A stretch of DNA of 9,122 nt from CAZOWL01 sp964583605 (GCA_964583605.1 CAZOWL010000132.1:1-9122); one strand, 5' to 3'. Positions 1 to 6,005 are shown, counted from the first letter of the stretch. The notes: generated by a model not told the origin, from the letters alone. Made by a program: numbers and translations.

Positions 1-34
1 GGGAGCGAACGTGCTTCGCGAATTTCATGGTAAG
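1..34 (-). repeat. Partial copy of the dispersed 128-bp repeat (copy 1)
   Basis: Read on the minus strand, this end-of-window segment matches the left end of the repeat at 1943-2070 and 4367-4494. It has the terminal ctta, then an atgaaattcgcg block and cgaagcacgttcgctccc. Only the left part is inside the window; the rest lies off the edge. It is inverted relative to the other two copies. It forms the 3' boundary of the second P-II-like pseudogene, whose surviving frame stops at a TGA belonging to the repeat. Confidence 0.75.
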
Positions 35-271
35 ATCTCGTCGGCGTGGGGTGCTTCGACCAGCACCATCACCACATCCCGCTCGATCCAAAGGATGCGG
101 CCGGGCCCCGGCCCCCGGCGATCCGTACCGCGAGCGTGGTGATGCGTCACAGAGAGCGCCCCCCTCGCGGTTCTCGACGAGCTGCATCAGCTCGAGCCCA
201 CGGCCGCTCACAACGATCGCTGTGATCAGCTTCTTCTCAATACCATAGCCGATGTGGGCCAGCACGCTCAT
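25..271 (-). pseudogene. P-II-like protein remnant, second in the DUF1538/P-II locus
   Basis: An ATG at 271-269 overlaps the TGA of the preceding P-II-like gene (ATGA). The frame begins MSVLAHIGYGIEKKLITAIV, which resembles the start of P-II-family proteins, where KLITAIV is the first beta strand. It stays plausible to about ELMQLVENREGG near residue 39. A different frame then carries THHHARG and later VVMVLVEAPHADEILP, which matches the C-terminal P-II pattern of a beta strand followed by ADE(I/V). A frameshift therefore lies near 140-155. The expected C-terminal helix after ADEIL is missing, because the frame enters the repeat copy at the window start and stops at 27-25. A long G/C-only run near 99-120 is a likely slippage site. 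The product would have been a small trimeric regulator of the neighbouring membrane protein; this role is inferred from gene context. As it stands it is not functional. Confidence 0.6.
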
Positions 272-651
272 TCACGGCGCTCCGTATGCACGCCGAAACG
301 TGCGGCGATCTCGCGGGGAATGTGAGTGGCCATCTTCTCGAGGCGGGTCAGCCAGAGGATACCCATCCCTGGCGTATCCATCTTGGCCGCGACGAAGACA
401 CGCTCAAACAGCTGGTCGGCCTGCTCGTTCGGCACGACGATTTAGATGATCTCCTGCTCTGTATTGACCGTGAGGCCCAGGATGCCTAGATGTCTGTGGC
501 GGACCCCTGTGCCTTGCGCATGGAAGACGGTCGCACCCTGCGCACCGGCCTCCATCGCAACCTGGACGACCAGATCGGCCGCTCCGCGCTGAACCGCCGC
601 AGTGAGCAGCGTGACGTCGGTAAGCACGATGAGCTCGTTGCCCGCGCTCAT
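268..651 (-). pseudogene. P-II-like signal protein gene with an in-frame nonsense codon
   Basis: The ATG at 651-649 overlaps the TGA of the DUF1538 gene (ATGA), and AGGAG lies about 7 bases upstream, a good ribosome binding site. The frame encodes a P-II-family protein. DVTLLTAAVQRGAADLVV is the first strand and helix, EAGAQGATVFHAQGTGVRHR is the T-loop-like region, and LGILGLTVNTEQEII precedes the third strand. At codon 70 (444-442) a TAA interrupts it. The same frame then continues as IVVPNEQADQLFERVFVAAK, then MDTPGMGILWL, to a TGA at 270-268, giving 127 codons plus stop. The TAA is one substitution from GAA (Glu), which fits a single G-to-T change. Without it the gene would be full length. 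A 69-residue product lacking the last strands would not be expected to fold as P-II. It is probably part of a dead operon, although a sequencing error at one base would restore it. Confidence 0.75.
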
Positions 652-1818
652 GGCGTTCTCCTCGCCAGTCGCCCACGGGTCTGCAGGTCGATCCAGACAC
701 CGGTAGCGAGTACCGAAACGATGGGCCCAACGGAGCACATGGCGAGAATCCCGAAACCGTCGATCGCCTCGACGACATGGCTCAGGCCGATGCCGAGGGC
801 CAGCAGCAGGGGTACGGTGACCGGTCCAGTGGTCACGCCCGCACTGTCCCAGGCCAGGTTGACGATCTCTCCGCGCGAGACGACCGTCAAAGCCAGGGCA
901 GCCGTGTAGCCGACCAGCAGGAGAATCCACAGCGGCAGGTCGAAGAGGATACGGGTCACACCGAGAGCGGCCCCGCAGCCGACCCCGACCGCCACGGCAT
1001 GGAGCAGCATCCGCTTGCGGAAGGCCCCGTCCGTGAGGTTTTCCACCGTTATCCCCATCGCGTTCAAGGCAGGCTCGGCGACGGTCGCACCGTAACCGAC
1101 CGCGAAGGCGAAGATCAGGGTCACGGCAATCCCGAGCGCGAAGGGATACAGCGGCGGTGCCCCGGTCTGCCAATGCGGTGAAAAGGCCCAGGGGACATTG
1201 GCCCCGGCCTGCTCGCCAAGTGCCACAAGCCCGGCAGTCAGCCCGAGATTGAACAGCGCCATGCCGGCGCCGGCGAATCCTCTGCCGCAGCAGCAGGGAC
1301 TGGACGAGCAGGAGCAACAGGAGCAAGGGCACGATCGCGCCCACGGCGGCGATGACCTCCGGAAACGGGGTCTCCCGATACCAGCTTGCCGTCGCTGGCG
1401 GCCAGACCGACACCACTCGCCACGGCCAGCACAAGCCAAAGCACGTAAGGCCCGAGTAGCTGGCGCAGCCAGGGCGCTCGCTCGACAGCGCCGTGGCGGC
1501 GGCCTGCAAGGCGCCGATGGCCGGCTCGGCGAAGGTCACGGCGACCCCCAGCAGCACGCTGAAGACCAGGAGTATCGAGGGATGCATCCGGACCGGCATC
1601 TGGAAACCGACGTTCTCGGCGAAGGGCATCAAGCCCGCCTTGACGCCTTCCATGAAGAACATCAGCCCAACGATCACGGCCAAGATGCCCAGCGCAACCG
1701 ATTCCGGATCGAGCAAAGAGCTCCGTAGGGCCAGCGCATGAAAGCCGATCAGCATCAGCGCCAGCGGAACCACAGCGCGCAACTGCTCGACGAAACGGAC
1801 CGATACGTGAGGGGTCAT
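648..1818 (-). pseudogene. DUF1538 two-domain membrane protein, broken by frameshifts
   Basis: This is a multi-pass inner-membrane protein of the DUF1538 family, whose transport substrate is not established. Reading on the minus strand, the frame from the ATG at 1818 gives a first-half domain with VPLALMLIGFHALAL, LGILAVIVGLMFFMEG and the signature VTFAEPAIGAL. At about 1470 the reading shifts to a second frame (PWLRQLLGPYVLWLVLAV). At about 1380 it returns to the first (FPEVIAAVGAIVPLLLLLLL). At about 1280 it moves to the third (GFAGAGMALFNLGL), which runs to the TGA at 650-648. The second half carries YGATVAEPALNAMG, DSAGVTTGPVTVPLLLALGI and GFGILAMCSVGPIVSVL, all typical of the family. The first half seems to lack its own VTTGPVTVP block, so an internal deletion is likely. 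The downstream P-II-like genes overlap translationally, as in intact DUF1538/P-II operons. Three frame changes make a functional product very unlikely. Confidence 0.8.
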
Positions 1819-1942
1819 CAGCCGGTGTCTATCCACGGCTCGCAGACGGGGACGTGTCGGCAGGAGCCGTTCGGCCTCGAGGACGGCGGAGAAACCGACC
1901 TGTTGCTTGTGGTGCTTGATCGCGTCGAGATAGATTCCGTAG
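1819..1942 (-). other. Coding-like stretch upstream of the DUF1538 pseudogene, unidentified
   Basis: This stretch stays open in the same minus-strand frame as the DUF1538 start and has G/C-rich third positions. It reads in part IYLDAIKHHKQQVGFSAVLE. I do not recognise it in known DUF1538 N-termini, and no good start codon or ribosome site precedes it. It may be a remnant of a lost upstream gene or of a longer N-terminus cut by the repeat copy that begins at 1943. A chance open frame in GC-rich DNA is also possible. Confidence 0.3.
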
Positions 1943-2070
1943 CTTACAATGAAATCCGCGCAGCACGATCGCTCCCTCGCCCTCTGGGAGAGGGTTGGGG
2001 TGAGGGAACGATCGGGGGCGAGACGACATTTCATGGGCCGGGTTGGCTCGGCTCGCCCCTTGATCGTTAG
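1943..2070 (+). repeat. Dispersed 128-bp palindromic repeat (copy 2)
   Basis: The segment is the same length as 4367-4494 and matches it at roughly 87% of positions by eye. The ends are imperfect inverted repeats: cttacaatga on the left against the complement of tgatcgttag on the right, 7 of 10. Inside are two hairpins. One is built on ccctct-ggg-agaggg and nested in an outer stem of about 10 bp. The other pairs aacgatcgggggcgag (2007-2022) with the complement of 2052-2068. The motif belongs to a widespread class of intergenic repeats in proteobacteria whose chance translation gives peptides such as SLPRPLGEGWGEG. It encodes nothing itself. It looks like a small non-autonomous (MITE- or REP-like) element; no convincing target-site duplication is visible. 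Confidence 0.8.
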
Positions 2071-2282
2071 CTCGCGCTCACGCAATCGTTCTGCCTCCTC
2101 CTTCCTGAGAATGCTTGGCCTCAGAGCGCTCGGCCTGAGAGTGTTAGGGAGATACAACCGCTTTGCAACGAGATGCGCCGGAGGTTATCTAGCCGCTCGG
2201 TCGCGGTCAACGCAAATGGGGATGAATGAGCGGCGCGACTCTTGCCCGGCTGCTTCCTCGCCAGGTTAACGCGGCCGCAACG
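2071..2282. other. Intergenic region downstream of mgtE, no gene seen
   Basis: No convincing coding frame, tRNA or factor-independent terminator was found here. It contains three imperfect 15-bp units at 2099-2143 and an isolated gcggccgc palindrome at 2271-2278 just beyond the mgtE stop. No hairpin with a T-run follows mgtE on the minus strand. Confidence 0.5.
2099..2143. repeat. Three imperfect 15-bp tandem units
   Basis: The units are 2099-2113, 2114-2128 and 2129-2143. The second and third agree at 12 of 15 bases (cttggcctcagagcg and ctcggcctgagagtg); the first is more diverged, 10 of 15 against the third. On the minus strand they would read LRPSA, LRPSI and LRKEE, but there is no reason to think they are translated. 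The function is unknown. Confidence 0.45.
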
Positions 2283-3941
2283 TCAAAGCAGAATCACCGT
2301 CGCCAGGCCCAGAAACGCGAGGAAGCCGACGACGTCGGTCACCGTGGTCAGCACCACACTGCCAGCGAGCGCCGGATCGATGCCGACCTTGCGCATCACC
2401 ACGGGAATGACGACACCGGAGACGGCGGCAGAGAGCAGGTTGAGCAGGATCGCCGCGGCAATGATGCCGCCGATCATCCAGTTGCCGAACCACATGATCG
2501 CCAGCGCCGCCACCACCAGCGCCCAGAGCAACCCGTTCAAGAGCCCGATCCCCAGCTCCTTGAGCAGCAGGATGCGGGTGTTGCCGGAGCCGAGCTGACC
2601 GGTGGCCAGCCCGCGAATGACCAAGGTCAGGGTCTGGCTACCCGCGATGCCACCCATGCTGGCCACGATCGGCATCAGCACGGCGAGGGCGACGACCTGC
2701 TGGAGCGTTCCCTCGAACAGCCCGATGACCCAGGCGGCCAGGAACGCGGTGATTAGATTGATGCCCAGCCACACCGCACGGCGCCGGCCGCTGGCAATGA
2801 TCGGGGCAAACATGTCGGTCTCCTCGTCGAGGCCGGCCATGCCCATCATCGAGTGCTCGGCCTGCTCGCGGATGACATCGACGACGTCGTCGACGGTGAT
2901 GCGCCCGAGGAGCCGTCTCTCGTCGTCAACGACCGGGGCCGAGATGAGGTCCTGGTCCTGGAACCGACGCGCCACCTCACCGCTCGGCTGGGTCGCCGCG
3001 ACCGGCTCGAAGTCGCTCTCCATCAGCTCGGCGATCGGGGTCTCCGGGCGGGCCGTCAGCACACGCCGGACACGCAGGATGCCCTGATAGAGGTTGGCGC
3101 GGTCGACGATGAAGAACTTGTCGGTGTTGGGCGGGAGGTCCTCGAGCAGCCGCAGGTAGCGCAGCAGCGTCCCGACCTTGATGTCGGCGCGCACAGCGAT
3201 ATGGTCGAGGTTCATCAGGCCGCCGGCGCTGTCTTCCTCGTAGGACAGCATCGATTCGACGCGGGCGCGCTCGCGGCGGGTCAGCGTCCGCAGGATCTCC
3301 CGGCCAAGCTCGTCGGGTAGGTCCTGGATCAGATCGACGAGGTCATCGGGCTCCATCGCGCGGGCAGCCGCCACCAGGTCCTCGAGCTCCATCTCGCTGG
3401 CGAGACGCCGGCGCACGCCCTCGTGGAGGTGGCGCAGGACCTTGCCCATGCGCTCGTGCTCCACCATGTCCCAGGCGGCGGCGCGCTCGCCGGCCGGCAG
3501 CGACTCCAGGATCCCGGCGATGCGGGCCGGGTGGAGCTTCTTGAACAGGCGCGCCACGCGCTTCAGCTTGCCTTCGTGGAGCGCCTGCAGCACGAGGCGC
3601 AGCTGGGTGTCGGCCGCCAGCTCAGACTCGCCCGCGGCGGTAGTCTGCTCGAGGGCCTCTATATCCGCTGCCCCAGCCGGCTCGTCGGCGCCGGCGTCGC
3701 GCGTCAGGTGCGCCCGCAGCGTCGGCGAGAGATGGGCCAGGACCTTTTGCTCGACCTTGTCATCGACCTGCTGCCAGACGGCGACCTGCTGCGCCGGCGT
3801 CAGCGTCTCGAGCAGGCTCGCGATCTTCGCTGGGTGCATCGCCTTGAGGATGCGCCGCACGCGCTTGCGCTTGCTCTGCGTCAATGCGTCGCGCAGGGCA
3901 TCGAGCTGGGTTTCAATGGTGGCGCGCTCGTTCATTGTCAT
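2283..3941 (-). CDS. mgtE: MgtE-family magnesium transporter with extended N-terminal domain
   Basis: This is an inner-membrane Mg2+ channel/transporter of 552 residues, longer than the usual 450-480. The N-terminal superhelical domain appears twice. Residues 24-80 contain RRILKAMHPAKIASLLETL, and residues 125-180 contain ARLFKKLHPARIAGILESL. They are joined by an acidic/alanine linker, about 81-112. Two CBS domains follow (about 238-362; SYEEDSAGGLMN, then ISAPVVDDERRLLGRITVDD). They normally sense cytosolic Mg2+ and close the pore. Five membrane segments occupy about 389-410, 413-436, 457-483, 488-515 and 525-550. The pore signature PIVASMGGIAGSQ is at 424-436, and the conserved TTVTDVVGF is near 532-540. 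Where many homologues have MGGN, this one has MGGI, a variant I recall from other gammaproteobacteria. The chosen ATG at 3941 has a second ATG two codons on (3935); neither has a good Shine-Dalgarno sequence. The gene is monocistronic, with a candidate promoter just upstream. Confidence 0.93.
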   Translation of the reverse strand: MTMNERATIETQLDALRDALTQSKRKRVRRILKAMHPAKIASLLETLTPAQQVAVWQQVDDKVEQKVLAHLSPTLRAHLTRDAGADEPAGAADIEALEQTTAAGESELAADTQLRLVLQALHEGKLKRVARLFKKLHPARIAGILESLPAGERAAAWDMVEHERMGKVLRHLHEGVRRRLASEMELEDLVAAARAMEPDDLVDLIQDLPDELGREILRTLTRRERARVESMLSYEEDSAGGLMNLDHIAVRADIKVGTLLRYLRLLEDLPPNTDKFFIVDRANLYQGILRVRRVLTARPETPIAELMESDFEPVAATQPSGEVARRFQDQDLISAPVVDDERRLLGRITVDDVVDVIREQAEHSMMGMAGLDEETDMFAPIIASGRRRAVWLGINLITAFLAAWVIGLFEGTLQQVVALAVLMPIVASMGGIAGSQTLTLVIRGLATGQLGSGNTRILLLKELGIGLLNGLLWALVVAALAIMWFGNWMIGGIIAAAILLNLLSAAVSGVVIPVVMRKVGIDPALAGSVVLTTVTDVVGFLAFLGLATVILL

Positions 3942-3956
3942 GACAGTGGGGGCGCG

Positions 3957-3985
3957 ATTGAAAAACTGGCTCGATCAGCCGGCAA
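3957..3985 (-). promoter_or_regulatory. Candidate sigma-70 promoter for mgtE
   Basis: On the minus strand TTGCCG (3985-3980) and TTCAAT (3962-3957) are separated by 17 bp. Each matches the consensus at 4 of 6. Transcription would begin around 3950, giving a leader of only about 10 bases before the ATG. This would fit the lack of a ribosome binding site and leaves no room for a Mg2+ riboswitch. It is predicted from sequence only. Confidence 0.35.
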
Positions 3986-4119
3986 GGTCACATCTGGCCA
4001 CGCTTCACTGACGACGACAAGGTCGGACGCGCAGCGCAAGGACCCCGAGCGTCTCCATCAACCGATTGAGGCGCACCCCCACTGGCCGCTGTTGCTGTAG
4101 CGCATCGTCGTAGGCGATC
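3986..4119. other. Gene-poor stretch between the mgtE promoter and the RAYT remnant
   Basis: No gene is assigned. A minus-strand frame ending near 4005 reads AYDDALQQQRPVGVRLNRLM and has G/C-rich third positions. It has no identifiable relatives that I can name, no good start, and it overlaps the RAYT remnant on the other strand. It may be debris of a lost gene. The plus-strand frame of the RAYT remnant is closed by stops at 4009-4011 and 4111-4113, so the transposase does not extend leftwards intact. Confidence 0.35.
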
Positions 4120-4311
4120 TTGAGCGCCGCGCGGCGCGTCGCCGCGGTGCCGCTGGCCGAGTACGTCAGCCTGTACCCCGATCGAGACCAGGCCATTGCA
4201 GCAGCCTACGCCAGCGGCGGGTACAGGCTCAAAGCCATCGGGGACCATTTTGGCCTGCATGACGCACGGATCAGCCGCATCGTTCGCGCAGCCGAGGAGG
4301 CCCGCCAACCA
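4120..4311 (+). pseudogene. 3' remnant of a REP-associated tyrosine transposase (RAYT, TnpA_REP)
   Basis: The frame reads PLAEYVSLYPDRDQAIAAAY, then ASGGYRLKAIGDHFGLHDAR and ISRIVRAAEEARQ. This is the characteristic C-terminal helix-turn-helix tail of RAYT/Y1-transposase proteins (AYASG-Y-L-IG-HFGLH-SRIV). The catalytic Y1/HUH domain with its HxH motif and tyrosine is absent: upstream, the frame is closed at 4111-4113. What remains is only the last 60 or so residues. The open frame continues past about 4311 with unrelated residues and runs into the adjacent repeat, stopping at 4492-4494. RAYTs are known to be associated with REP-type palindromic repeats, and a 128-bp palindromic repeat starts about 55 bp downstream. 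A TTG at 4120 is the only candidate start, and I do not consider the fragment expressed. Confidence 0.7.
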
Positions 4312-4320
4312 TCAGTTAGA

Positions 4321-4348
4321 ATATTCGAATATGCCGGGCTCCGCGCCC
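4321..4348. repeat. AT-rich perfect palindrome followed by a small GC hairpin
   Basis: The palindrome atattcgaatat is at 4321-4332. A GGGC/GCCC stem follows at 4336-4339 and 4345-4348, with a 5-base loop. They lie between the RAYT remnant and the 128-bp repeat. There is no T-run, so this is not a typical intrinsic terminator. Confidence 0.4.
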
Positions 4349-4366
4349 TGACGCGGGCTTGGATCG

Positions 4367-4494
4367 CTCACAATGAATTTCGCGAAGCACGTTCGCTCCC
4401 TCGCCCTCTGGGAGAGGGTTGGGGTGAGGGAACGATCAGGGGCGAGGTGACCTTTCATCATCCCGGGTGGCTCGCCTCGCCCCATGATCGTTAG
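4367..4494 (+). repeat. Dispersed 128-bp palindromic repeat (copy 3)
   Basis: This is a complete copy of the same length and orientation as 1943-2070, beginning ctcacaatga and ending tgatcgttag. The central hairpin is ccctct (4404-4409), ggg, agaggg (4413-4418). An outer stem pairs 4393-4402 with 4426-4435 at 9 of 10. A second arm pairs aacgatcaggggcgag (4431-4446) with 4476-4492 with a one-base bulge. The two arms share the segment aacga, so the structures could exclude each other. The core from about 4394 to 4438 is nearly identical to copy 2, while the loop of the second arm has diverged most. Its position next to a RAYT remnant suggests mobilisation by that enzyme family (inference). Confidence 0.8.
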
Positions 4495-4626
4495 GCGGCA
4501 TCACAGTCTGGGCGTCACGACTCGGCCCGCTGCAGCTGGCCGCGCAAGCGAACGGGCACGAGCGGAAACGGCCAACGCACCGGCCGCGACGCGCCGAGCC
4601 AATCTGGCGCCAGCTCAACGACCTCA

Positions 4627-5319
4627 ATGGAGCTCATGCAAAAAAACTCCCGCGACACTCCGCTCTCCCGCGAGCCGATGGGGAGACCGGCAGGCGCGTC
4701 GCACGACACCTCGCCCCCAGCTCGACCGGGGCAGGCCCCCGAAACCCCGGCACCGCCCGCATCGGGCTGGGAATTCATCGTGGCTCATCTGCGCAAGATG
4801 CGCGGGAATCGCCGAGGCAGCCCGCCGCGGGTCGCCGCAAGCGAGATCCTGTGGTCGTGGCTCGGGGCACTCCTCGGCATCGGTGCTGTCGCGCTCATCG
4901 GCAGGTGGCTCTTCGCGGACTCCGACAATCTCTTGATGATCGGCTCACTCGGGGCCTCTGCAGTGCTCGTGTATGGCGCCCCCCGCAGTCCTCTGGCCCA
5001 GCCGCGCAACCTGATCGGCGGACACATCCTGTCGGCTCTGGTCGGTGTGCTCTGTTTCGACCTGCTTGCGCAAACTCCCGGTCTGGCGCAGGCGGTGGCC
5101 GTGGCGAGCGCTATCGCGCTCATGCACCTCACGCGCACCCTGCACCCGCCCGGGGGAGCGACGGCCTTGATCGCCGTAATCGGATCGGATCAGGTCCACG
5201 CCTTAGGCTATCTCTACGCGCTCGTCCCAGCTGGATTCGGGGCGCTCATCCTGCTAATAATTGCACTATTGGTGAACAACATGAGCGCGAACCGGAGTTA
5301 TCCTGAATACTGGTGGTGA
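4627..5319 (+). CDS. HPP-family integral membrane protein
   Basis: This 230-residue inner-membrane protein belongs to the HPP family, some members of which have been linked to nitrite transport in cyanobacteria and plastids; the substrate here is not known. Residues 10-47 are proline-rich and probably disordered, an extension beyond the usual domain. Hydrophobic segments lie at about 74-96, 102-118, 129-148, 153-169 and 192-218. The signature HPPGGATAL starts at 173. The conserved GSLGASAVLVYGAPRSPLAQ begins at 107, and ANRSYPEYWW closes the protein. ATG 4627 gives the longest frame, and a second ATG at 4636 has GGAG immediately upstream but too close. The true start could also lie further in, nearer the first hydrophobic segment. 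It is followed after 18 bp by a CBS-domain gene and is probably cotranscribed with it. Confidence 0.85.
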   Translation: MELMQKNSRDTPLSREPMGRPAGASHDTSPPARPGQAPETPAPPASGWEFIVAHLRKMRGNRRGSPPRVAASEILWSWLGALLGIGAVALIGRWLFADSDNLLMIGSLGASAVLVYGAPRSPLAQPRNLIGGHILSALVGVLCFDLLAQTPGLAQAVAVASAIALMHLTRTLHPPGGATALIAVIGSDQVHALGYLYALVPAGFGALILLIIALLVNNMSANRSYPEYWW

Positions 5320-5337
5320 GACGCGAGCATCGATGCA

Positions 5338-5943
5338 ATGAGCGAACAGTCGAGCGGCCCCCGCAGCCAGTTCATCCCCGAGCTCAGCGACGAGGACGTC
5401 TACGACGCGCTGCGCCGTTTGCCGGGGTATCTGGATATCACCACGGACGATTTCCGAGACCTCTACCGGCTGGCCTACGATCACGCCTTGGGACGGCTCA
5501 TGGGTGGCCTGAAGGCACGCGACCTCATGCAGGCCGCGGCGGAGCAGGTGCTACCTCAACTACCATTGGAGCGAGCTGCTAGACTCTTGTCCGCGCGACA
5601 GATCAAGAGCTCCCCGGTGTCCGACGAGGGCGGGCAGGTGGTCGGCATGCTGTCCGAGACCGACATCATGCGGTGGCTTGGGGCTACAACCTTCATGGAG
5701 CTGATCACCCAGCCCGCTGAGCAGCGCGCGCACTGGGACCGTCGCCTGCAAGTCGTGACCGTGAGGGAGGTGATGACCTCACCAGCCGTTACCGTGGACC
5801 AGAACGCGGACTACGAGACCATGCTCAGCGCATTCCGTAATCACAGAGGCCGACGGATGCCCGTCGTGGACGCTAGCGGTCGACTCGTGGGTGTGCTCGC
5901 ACGCAAGGACTTCCTCGCCGCCTGCCCGTTCGGTCCTCGCTGA
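5338..5943 (+). CDS. Tandem CBS-domain protein, partner of the HPP protein
   Basis: This is a soluble protein of 201 residues without membrane segments. The N-terminal 55 or so residues (VYDALRRLPGYLDITTDDFR) form a helical region. CBS domain 1 is about 60-120 (KARDLMQ, then IKSSPVSDEGGQVVGMLSET) and CBS domain 2 about 142-195 (VREVMTSPAVTVDQNADYET, then MPVVDASGRLVGVLARKDF). Paired CBS domains generally bind adenine nucleotides or similar ligands and gate their partner. In other bacteria the HPP domain and a CBS pair are fused in one polypeptide. Here they are separate genes 18 bp apart, so this protein probably regulates the HPP transporter (inference from context). The ATG at 5338 has only a weak upstream purine stretch. 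An out-of-frame ATG at 5333 reaches a stop after two codons. Confidence 0.85.
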   Translation: MSEQSSGPRSQFIPELSDEDVYDALRRLPGYLDITTDDFRDLYRLAYDHALGRLMGGLKARDLMQAAAEQVLPQLPLERAARLLSARQIKSSPVSDEGGQVVGMLSETDIMRWLGATTFMELITQPAEQRAHWDRRLQVVTVREVMTSPAVTVDQNADYETMLSAFRNHRGRRMPVVDASGRLVGVLARKDFLAACPFGPR

Positions 5944-6005
5944 GCACACCGCGAACACCGGTTGAGCCGGCGTCGGAGACAACCACGACGCAGCCAAGCA
6001 CGTTG

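Noticed and set aside
1949..2070. Short proteins containing SLPRPLGEGWGEG or PHPNPLPEGEG-type peptides (also at 4372-4494)
   Set aside because: These are translations of the palindromic repeat, a familiar source of false gene calls.
1935..2080. Target-site duplication flanking repeat copy 2
   Set aside because: A tag triplet occurs at both sides, but the same does not hold for copy 3, so it is probably chance.
442..2157. A single 571-residue minus-strand protein spanning the repeat, DUF1538 and the P-II-like gene
   Set aside because: The frame is open only by chance. It joins repeat sequence, the first part of DUF1538, an out-of-frame stretch and the start of the P-II-like gene, which has its own start and ribosome site.
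2240..2282. Terminator downstream of mgtE built on the gcggccgc palindrome
   Set aside because: The stem is short and interrupted and there is no T-run on the minus strand.
2226..4100. Long plus-strand ORFs opposite mgtE
   Set aside because: They are antisense shadows caused by GC-rich codon bias; the minus-strand frame matches MgtE throughout.
4005..4196. Minus-strand 63-residue ORF (AYDDALQQQRPVGVRLNRLM)
   Set aside because: It has G/C-rich third positions but no recognisable family, ribosome site or promoter, and it overlaps the better-supported RAYT remnant on the opposite strand.
5950..5975. Intrinsic terminator after the CBS-domain gene
   Set aside because: Only a 4-bp ccgg/ccgg stem is visible and no T-run follows.
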